DNA from: Exophiala sp. HKRS030
Taxonomy: Eukaryota; Ascomycota; Eurotiomycetes; Chaetothyriales; Herpotrichiellaceae
Length of the DNA stretch: 64,000 bases
Assembly (NCBI GenBank): GCA_023897205.1
Contig: JAHWDD010000007.1
Span: forward strand, 310,001 to 374,000
Reading direction: 5' to 3'
Shown: piece by piece, positions 58,401 through 64,000 of the stretch
Layout of the letters: each line of letters opens with the position of its first letter
Numbering within the stretch: position 1 is the stretch's first letter
The notes under the pieces: generated by a model
What the model was told of the DNA's origin: nothing
What the model saw: only the letters and a program-made list of their open reading frames with translations
The model's database searches: none
Position numbers and translations under genes: made by a program

Positions 58401-60028
58401 TCGCCAAATAGAGCATCAGCTGATGTAGCGGATTGGAGGAAGACGTTGGTGGCATTCCAATTCGAGAAGTTGGGCAGACTACTGTTCGATCCCTCCCCCG
58501 ACTCAATGGATATGCCTTGGCGGCTACCACTCAACTGAGTTTTATTGGTCACCTTGACTTCAGTCATGGTATAGGAAGGCTTGCAAAACACGTTTGTCAT
58601 ATTAGTGAGAGTTCTTGACACGTCACTGGCGATCGTGAAGGTACCGCCCGCAAGTTGAGTGGCATTATCGAAGAGAGTTTGTTCATATTTGATGTCGGTC
58701 AGTGTGAACAGCAAACCCCGAGGGCCTTGAGAGTCTGAAGTGTCCCCAACGGTGGTGCCACAATATATCTCTTGCATAGTACCAGTTAGCTGGTGTCCAG
58801 GAACAATCTCGGTATATGGGTCGTAAGCCGGCACACTGACAGAGGACGCTCGGCTGCAAGCATCGCCGGCTTGGATGGTGAAAGATATATTTGAAGAAGA
58901 TGCAAATGCGTTCGCAGAGTTGGTGTCATTGACGACTGCGGGAGTATCCAAATTGACATCGAGTCGACTGCAAGTCACATTCGGAATAAATGCCTGGACG
59001 TCGCCCGTGATGATCGCATTCTGTCCGATCGACGTGTTTGACGGCACCGTGAATGCGCCATACGCCAAATCGATCGCAACGCCGTTCTCAAGGGGTATCC
59101 CCTGTGTTTTACTTCCATAATATGCATACACCGGCGAAGCCACGGACAACGAGGTTAAAGGCGTATTGGGATCGAATGAGTCGGCGCTGAAGCCTCGTGC
59201 TTGGATTGGAGCATTGCTCTGCTTCACCTGTGTTGGCAATGGAACTAAAAGTCCTGTTGAAAACATCGTAGCAACTTTCAATAAGATAAACCCGACAACT
59301 GTAGCCATGACGGCGAAATGGTTATTCCTGGTCGCTTCAAACAGTGCCACCAATTGGAACTTAGAAATATAGTCGACAAAAAGGCTTTCGGAAGCTTTTA
59401 TAGGGCCGTCTTGAAGGGCATCGAAAGGCATCGCCAGCTTCGCGTGATAATCAACCAACCTCCATACTGCAACGATGACGACAGCAATTACTGTAGGAGC
59501 ATAAGCCCAGGCATAATGCTTCATATCGCTGGCGACATGGAATCCGTCGTTGGTGCGGTCGAAGTGCCAAAGGAGGGCCAGCGCCAATACCAGGAGGGCA
59601 AAGAAAATGGCGAAAAGAATCAAGGTCATCTTCTTCAGCCATATGGGAGTCCATAACGGAGGAGCCGGTGGTTGTAGTCGAAGTAAAGATCCTTCGTCGG
59701 ACTTGTTGTATATTGATGGTTCCTGAAGGCGAATGGACTCGGGTTCGTCTTCTTCGTGAATAGGGGAAATGGGCACGTATTGACGAGGCTCGAACCTTTT
59801 CGAGAAACTCGGTGGTATTTGTCGAATCGCCGGGGCACCCCGTATAGATGGAAATCGACTGGGTGTTGGTGCGTTGTATTGGGTCCATGATGAAGAATCT
59901 TCTGGATGTTGATGAACGGCTTCTGGTAAAAGTCTATCGGAGCTGTCGTCCTGTCGCCGCCTGGCCTGAGCCCGCTCAGCGTCTGTCACGGGAACATCGA
60001 GATAGACAGGGGGTTGATTGCTGTCCAT
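55409..60028 (-). CDS. DUF3433 multi-pass membrane protein, 1539 aa
   Basis: Single-exon frame of 1539 aa belonging to the fungal DUF3433 proteins, whose function is unknown. A disordered Pro-rich N-terminus leads into TM segments. The first DUF3433 block (~124-270) has PLWTPIWLKKMTLILF, NDGFHVASDMKHYAWAYAPT and DYISKFQLVALFEATRN. A large Thr/Ser/Asn-rich ectodomain with many N-x-S/T sites follows. A second block starts with KWWLPFTASLPVLFVTLALP and includes NGLYTVADDKWTEIYSHYIPG, then a second glycosylated ectodomain and a last TM (VILGVIVGLCVASWL). The cytosolic tail has a Cys-rich patch (CECCGKP) and two copies of NPSCPVHGGV. A duplicated architecture of two DUF3433 blocks is usual for the family. 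A cell-surface role is likely but not shown. Confidence 0.9.
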   Translation of the reverse strand: MDSNQPPVYLDVPVTDAERAQARRRQDDSSDRLLPEAVHQHPEDSSSWTQYNAPTPSRFPSIRGAPAIRQIPPSFSKRFEPRQYVPISPIHEEDEPESIRLQEPSIYNKSDEGSLLRLQPPAPPLWTPIWLKKMTLILFAIFFALLVLALALLWHFDRTNDGFHVASDMKHYAWAYAPTVIAVVIVAVWRLVDYHAKLAMPFDALQDGPIKASESLFVDYISKFQLVALFEATRNNHFAVMATVVGFILLKVATMFSTGLLVPLPTQVKQSNAPIQARGFSADSFDPNTPLTSLSVASPVYAYYGSKTQGIPLENGVAIDLAYGAFTVPSNTSIGQNAIITGDVQAFIPNVTCSRLDVNLDTPAVVNDTNSANAFASSSNISFTIQAGDACSRASSVSVPAYDPYTEIVPGHQLTGTMQEIYCGTTVGDTSDSQGPRGLLFTLTDIKYEQTLFDNATQLAGGTFTIASDVSRTLTNMTNVFCKPSYTMTEVKVTNKTQLSGSRQGISIESGEGSNSSLPNFSNWNATNVFLQSATSADALFGDIVNDDNSSNSSGIFTLMALGEGDQDISSLLDADKMISAAQDTYKGVLAQYAHLSLRATNTSNIDGGSLTNEERRLRVNDVSVWTMASIFGILVIICIALVFIAPRAVVPRDPSSIAAIATILTRSTELNRLLRKQGVPNLANQQSALSGFEFGTAIAITDSGTTSFKIVASEGEPMQAATKPNMDLKWWLPFTASLPVLFVTLALPVVLIAVLEVVQHYSNKHNGLYTVADDKWTEIYSHYIPGIVTLIVASLVNMLDFNAALFAPWANLAKGDAISRKSVLHHLLGLTPPWAFLRAIRTRYVGALSSILAAGLASVLTILVSALYTVQHVTVNGPDITLTQLDSFSLQWPNSFSTDNGAAAIVDLIMHQDVSYPQFTYQGLVFPKLSLNNSEASSDSASVVSGSSSHILPAVRANLRCEILPNSSFNVSTEQAGSDSAFATDQAFVTATASLPASCQLGGSSGSENTVTYENNFELPSGGGGTYAGAQLDLLFGSNASTYGNYGESRGQYIGDNPAVGCPSLAFTFGHFKLDSTNKSQVTTMICYQEIQALKANVTLKDDSTSIDRNNPPTVQSGSVSLRSNPISTTGANSFDFRIQNNLAQEMTLFNGANGTPTSNPSATDTFDIYFQAVINGTNKHDPAALVGANNQGALVDAVIQFYQIYMAQAISTNMRASSSSSSSSTNSSRLTRRQSPTTTSTTATTVTRSRLVQDKDSKLELQVILGVIVGLCVASWLTTKMRRVLPCNPCSLAGTMSLLAGSDLCHSVDDGLCECCGKPRRRSFGYDADDRPESIHAAPEDEDEDEERQQIIPDGAEWVPQPQFETAFGGRRYSMGWWRERRAIGKRRRFGVDVGVRADGADDQDWELGQRRPEGSGFADFMMRGGDRDGRGEYSRFGSRGRDLSPGRPTTTAAGERDVIARPPRATTQANPNPSCPVHGGVNDDVRPPPATVAPRPRTPNPSCPVHGGVGGGGGGEEASGPATITRREGSYLGGEA
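55493..55606 (-). repeat. Two copies of a Cys/His decapeptide in the DUF3433 tail
   Basis: NPSCPVHGGV is encoded at 55577-55606 and again at 55493-55522, separated by about 18 residues of Pro/Arg-rich sequence. Codons differ between the copies, which points to selection on the peptide rather than a very recent duplication. Confidence 0.85.
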
Positions 60029-61343
60029 TGCGCGAGGGAGGATGGTCGGGCGACATTGTCGTCTGGAAGGCTCGCTAGGTCATGATTTTCCTGGCCGTTT
60101 CGTTTGTACAATTTTTGAAGTGAGGTTTCGAAACTCACGGTCTTTCAGGAAAAAGCGACCAACTTCTCAGCCTGAAAAACTGCATATGAAGAACAGCCAG
60201 TCGAGAGCCGCCGCCTTAGGATCCGACGCAAATAGCGATCCCAGGTTTAGAGACTAGTAAGGCATCAGGCGCCCGGGGGCTGAGGCGAGAATTTTGGGCG
60301 TGAGACGACGGACTCAGCCTCTCAACGAAGCTTCTCCATGAGGATTAGCCATGTCCTGATACGAGTGCCCAGAACCGTCGACCGTCGGTTTCAATACTGT
60401 TCCAGTCATCAAGCCACAACTCCGGTGATTGCCAGGGCTCCTGAGGCTATGAATGGCTTCTACGGACGATAAATAGAAATGTTTCTGCCACACTTGTCCT
60501 TCGCCACCTCTCAATGCTCTGCTTCTGCGCTGCGGCATGCTGGACAACAGAGACGATCCCGGCCTGTAATGTCTCACAGACGACGAGTATCAAAGTACGG
60601 TCGTTGATCTGAAGTCGAGATGATCCCTTGCTTTATTCGATCGTGTTGCCATTACAAATGTAGGTATTATGTCTTTGCACGATGTCGTTATTCGGCTTAC
60701 TGAACCATACGGATCCAAGCCTTGTCCGATGTATGTCCAAGTCCTTACGGAGTACATAAGTGTGTTCAGCAACATAAGCAAGATATTTTAGAAACGCGTA
60801 GGATTTTTTAGTCCATCCTGCGTGACTGTTGCCAACGTCGAAAACCTTCAATCATTCCGAATTAGAAAGTAGTAATCTACTTATGAGCATCTGCATCAGG
60901 GAGGCAAAGACTCCGCTCGCAGGACGTGTCTGAGCCCTGTATAGTCAGAGCAATGATGGCTAGTACGCCACGCCCAGGAGCATTGTGCTGATGGCTTGCC
61001 AATTGCTGCTGTAGAGTGCCGACAACATTTTGCCGCATTATGTGGCTCATGAACACTGAGGCTTGTGTTCGGCTCAGTAATTGACAAAAGTGCACGTAAA
61101 GCCTGGTGTCGAGTTTCGCAGACAACGCAATAATCCGCCTGTCTAGGAGGGACATTATCTGCCTGACGGTACAAGCGAAAGCTCAGTGAAGCCCTAGTCA
61201 TAACAAACATCATCCTTAACGCCGTAACTCATCACTTCCTAGTGGTGTCGTGTTCCCAGCGCCGCATCGCTAAAGCCATAATTCGAGAGAGCTTTTTGGA
61301 TGTTATGGGAGGAGAATGATATAGCATGCCATCTGGTCCACAC
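60029..61343. other. Intergenic region between two minus-strand genes
   Basis: Promoter of the DUF3433 gene and 3' flank of tvp18. One TACGGAGTA at 60746-60754. No gene seen in 1.3 kb. Confidence 0.6.
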
Positions 61344-62004
61344 CTAGACAATCATTTGCGCAACTCCTTGTCCACCAAGTGTCTTACTACCCACGAATTC
61401 TTGCTGCTTCAATCCGGCCAACGCATAGCAAAGTCCTGCCAGAGCCAAGACAACAGCTGCCGCGATCAAGCTGCTTGCATCGACTATGAGGCTGAGCCAC
61501 TGGGCAATCGACATGACACCGTAGATTGCTGCTCGCATGTAGTTTGTGGTGAATCGTCGGATGAAAGTATCGAACTTGGCCGAGGTAGGGCAGATCCGGA
61601 GGAGGAGAGGGATTTCGATGAATATGAGGATAAATGATGAAGCCCTGGAACATTGTAAGCAAGTGCATCGGCCGATGGGGTCTTGAGGCAGTTCATACAG
61701 AAGGATGATACTAAAGGCGATGAGAGCGTTGAAGTGAAATATGTTGGCGATACCCAACGCAAAGCCTAGAATGATGCATAGTACTCCAAGCCTGCATAGT
61801 GACCTTGTGTCAGCGCCTCCCTTTTTGACGACCGGCGACTGAACGAATCCTTTGTATAGAGTCGCGCGAAGTGTTTAGTAGTCTGCTTACCATTGTCCGT
61901 AGATACCTAGGTAGTGGTCGATTAGTCCTTGTTGCACGCACTCTGTAGAAACAATTCAAATACTCACTGAAATTACGCGACCTGAATTCCTCGGCGAGAG
62001 TCAT
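61344..62004 (-). CDS. tvp18: Golgi membrane protein Tvp18
   Basis: Small late-Golgi/vesicle membrane protein found with Tlg2-containing membranes in yeast. Four exons were joined by hand: 61968-62004, 61891-61906 (16 nt), 61699-61803 and 61344-61644, giving 152 aa; introns are 61, 87 and 53 nt and all phases agree. The product starts MTLAEEFRSRNFSIYGQW, then GVLCIILGFALGIANIF, IEIPLLLRICPTSAKFDTFI, RRFTTNYMRAAIYGVMS and ends VGSKTLGGQGVAQMIV, the family's most conserved tail. Four hydrophobic segments are visible. The acceptor of intron 1 lies inside a TACCTAGGTA palindrome (61904-61913). The 16-nt second exon is easily missed by automatic prediction. Confidence 0.95.
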
Positions 62005-63599
62005 TGTGCCGTCGTGGTATGACTTTGGGGTGAAGGCTGGCCTGCGCGACCTGAATAAAAACGGAGGTCGGGAGAGTAAGATTTCTCGGGGGGAGCTCAA
62101 ATGTTGCTTGCTGTCGCTGGCGATCGGATATACGTGAAGAAGAGAGAAGAGGTACGTCGAGGAATAGTCGAAAACTAGTTTGAGAGAAGTTTCTTGTTGT
62201 GGTCCAAGGGGCCGTCTAGTTTAATGAAATGCTGTCCTGTTGTTGATGACAGTTTGGCGGTGATGGCTGTGGCAGCTGCGAGACACGCTTTCACCACCTA
62301 AATAATCCAAGCCCAGGTCGGAGCCTAAGCCTGAAGTCCCGAGAGCCGATGCTTAACCACGATGTAAATGCCTGCTCAGCGTAGATTCAAATCTGGTAGC
62401 TGAGCCTTTGAAGACCTCAAAGGTCCTTCGAATGGCTTATGCACACTAGACTAGTGCAGCAGAGGGATTGTTTTCCGTTGAAGTGGCGTGTTTACAGCTG
62501 GAGCGCATATGGGATTGAAAGATATATGTACTCCGTAGCCTGACCGGAATAGTAGCAGCCTGAATGTCCCAACGCGTGGCGCCCAGAAGCAAAAAGCCAC
62601 GCGTAGCATCACTGGTATGAGAATGAATAAGGCCACTCGGACGTTCAGGCCTCAGAAAAAAAACAGACGATTACTTCTCAGATTGTCTTTGATTGAACGT
62701 CCTTGTCAACACAGCCTGGATGATATCATGTCTAGAAAGGGTCTCATGCAGCTAACCTTTTGAGTCTACCAGCGTCTTTGCAGGTAACGTATTTTTTGTC
62801 AGCGAAGAACCATTCTTATCCGACGAGGAAATACGTCCTAGGTACCTATACCGACCCACTTGTCCGCCATTTCTCTGTCACAGGAAATGTACTACAATCA
62901 TGGCTAAACCTTCTGACCTCACCCTCTACACATTCTGGGCAATTGTATGACGGTCTCGGCAACATCCCGCAGATTCCCTAGTGATGAAGCACACCGTGAT
63001 TATACCGAGTTGCAAATTTCTCAGTCCTCACTCGAGTGTTTCGCATGAGCTGACGAAGGCTCTCGAATACAGTGCGAAGACAGACATCATGGCCGCAATC
63101 AAGGCGAAGATATGGGGAAACTCAAAGGATACGGGTAGGTGGAAGGGCGATCTAAGGGAGTCGTCGATGTTGTGTTGCAGTCGAAATCATGAGGACGACA
63201 TAAGTCTCGCATATATCTTGTCGCGACCAAGAACTTTCACGATCATCAATTCCACATGGGAATGGTGGTAGGCGTCTAACCTAGAGAGGTCAATAGCGAA
63301 GAAATCGTAGATGCATGTCGGCCAGTTGGAAAGGTAGAGCAAAAGACCACAAGTTAACAATGTAGGACTTCCGTGGCTGTGGATATCTGCCTCTAGAGCT
63401 CTGCGTGTGCATCCTGTTTGAACTCGGTCTTCAAAAGTCTCAGGATATCCGCACTCGATCTATTAATCATGCTCCTCTCGGCTCTCAACAACGTCAAGTC
63501 CGTATCATCCTTCAGGCATAGATGAATTTAAACCGTCCACGCTCGTCGATTTGACACATTGTCGGGCCTGAATTCTCGTCGTTCTAACCAGCGAGTCGA
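62005..63599. other. Intergenic region, no credible gene
   Basis: About 1.6 kb between tvp18 and the end of ntf2. It has a nested hairpin (62374-62405) and one reversed TACGGAGTA (62529-62537). A 96-codon frame at 62981 begins with GTG and has no recognisable domain. Confidence 0.55.
62374..62405. repeat. Nested inverted repeat (possible hairpin)
   Basis: GCTCAGC (62374-62380) and GCTGAGC (62399-62405) are exact reverse complements. Between them AGAT-TCAA-ATCT forms a second 4-bp stem. The whole could fold into a two-stage hairpin in either DNA or RNA. It sits about 370 bp upstream of the tvp18 start. Confidence 0.7.
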
Positions 63600-64000
63600 T
63601 CAACCGGCAGCATACACCACTGTAAAACATGTCAGATCGGAATGAGACAGCAGCTGTGACTTTGGGACATACGTCGGAAGACATCGTTCTGCACATAGTA
63701 GCTGCCCGCATCCGGCAACAAGTTAAACGTCTGCACGTAGCTCATCGGCTGCTGTTGATCATCGACCTAAAACACAAATAGTCAGGACTCTTTCTTTGCT
63801 GATAGGTATACAGTCGTTCATTGTTTGGGCATAATTCCATACCATCAGTGCACCAGTGACCAGAACCAAAATACCACCCTGTTCATTCGACGGTTGGGCA
63901 TCTGTGGTGTCGACACGGTGTTGTACTTTTTGAAAAGGAAGATTCTAACAGCGTATATCATCAGTGCCACGTGCTCTCCTCCTCAGTGGGTTGCGACCAT
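63600..64000 (-). CDS. ntf2: Nuclear transport factor 2 (NTF2), C-terminal part
   Basis: NTF2 carries RanGDP into the nucleus. Only the 3' end of the gene is inside the window. Visible coding exons are 63843-63944, 63673-63766 and 63600-63619 with introns 63767-63842 and 63620-63672; sequence from 63945 to the edge is intron. Joined, they read NLPFQKVQHRVDTTDAQPSN, GGILVLVTGALM-VDDQQQPMSY, VQTFNLLPDAGSYYVQNDVF and RLVYAAG, then stop. This is the conserved C-terminal half of NTF2, including the strands that form the Ran/FxFG-binding cone. The last exon holds only six codons plus the stop. The N-terminal half should lie just beyond the right edge. Confidence 0.93.

Noticed and set aside
62981..63271. 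96-codon frame near the right end
   Set aside because: It opens with GTG rather than ATG and shows no domain or exon partner.

Overview
The window is nuclear DNA of a filamentous ascomycete (Pezizomycotina). Evidence: nearly every gene has short GT-AG introns (mostly 48-120 nt, several with CTAAC/CTGAC-like branch sites), and gene content is typically fungal: Dpb11/Rad4, Mhr1, Opy1-like, GT15 mannosyltransferase, FRE ferric reductase, Pho85-type cyclin, Chs7, a short kinesin-3, DUF3433 and Tvp18. A eurotiomycete affinity is possible, but I cannot fix the order or genus from sequence alone. There is no operon logic. Genes are monocistronic on both strands. No tRNA, rRNA, CRISPR array or intact transposon was seen.

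Left part (1-25 kb): a partial ORF at the edge (-); dpb11/rad4 (-); an alpha-arrestin with a PPxY motif (+); mitochondrial mhr1/mL67 (+); a twin-PH Opy1-like protein (-); a GT15 alpha-1,2-mannosyltransferase (+); an unrecognised 802-aa single-span membrane protein (+); eIF2B delta (+); and ribosomal protein uS14/Rps29 (-), which I rebuilt from three small exons.

Middle (26-46 kb): a five-exon ferric reductase (-), a GNAT acetyltransferase (-), an acyl-CoA thioesterase II ending in SHL (-), a CsbD-like small stress protein (+) divergent from it, a DUF676-type alpha/beta hydrolase (-) and a Pho85-type cyclin (-). About 8.4 kb (37.4-45.8 kb) follows with no credible gene.

Right part (46-64 kb): an NAPE-PLD-like metallo-hydrolase (+), chs7 (-), a kinesin-3 without PH domain (-), then the most informative pair in the window. 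This is an isoorotate-decarboxylase-like amidohydrolase (-) and a thymine-7-hydroxylase-like 2-oxoglutarate dioxygenase (+), divergent around a 642-bp shared promoter. Together they would turn thymine into uracil. A 1539-aa DUF3433 membrane protein (-), tvp18 (-, four exons) and the 3' part of ntf2 (-, running off the right edge) complete the window.

Two short motifs are far commoner than chance and all copies found lie outside coding exons: TACGGAGTA (12 copies, both strands) and the palindrome TACCTAGGTA (5 exact copies, many near matches). Gene models were made by reading splice sites and checking reading phase by hand; no alignment was run.
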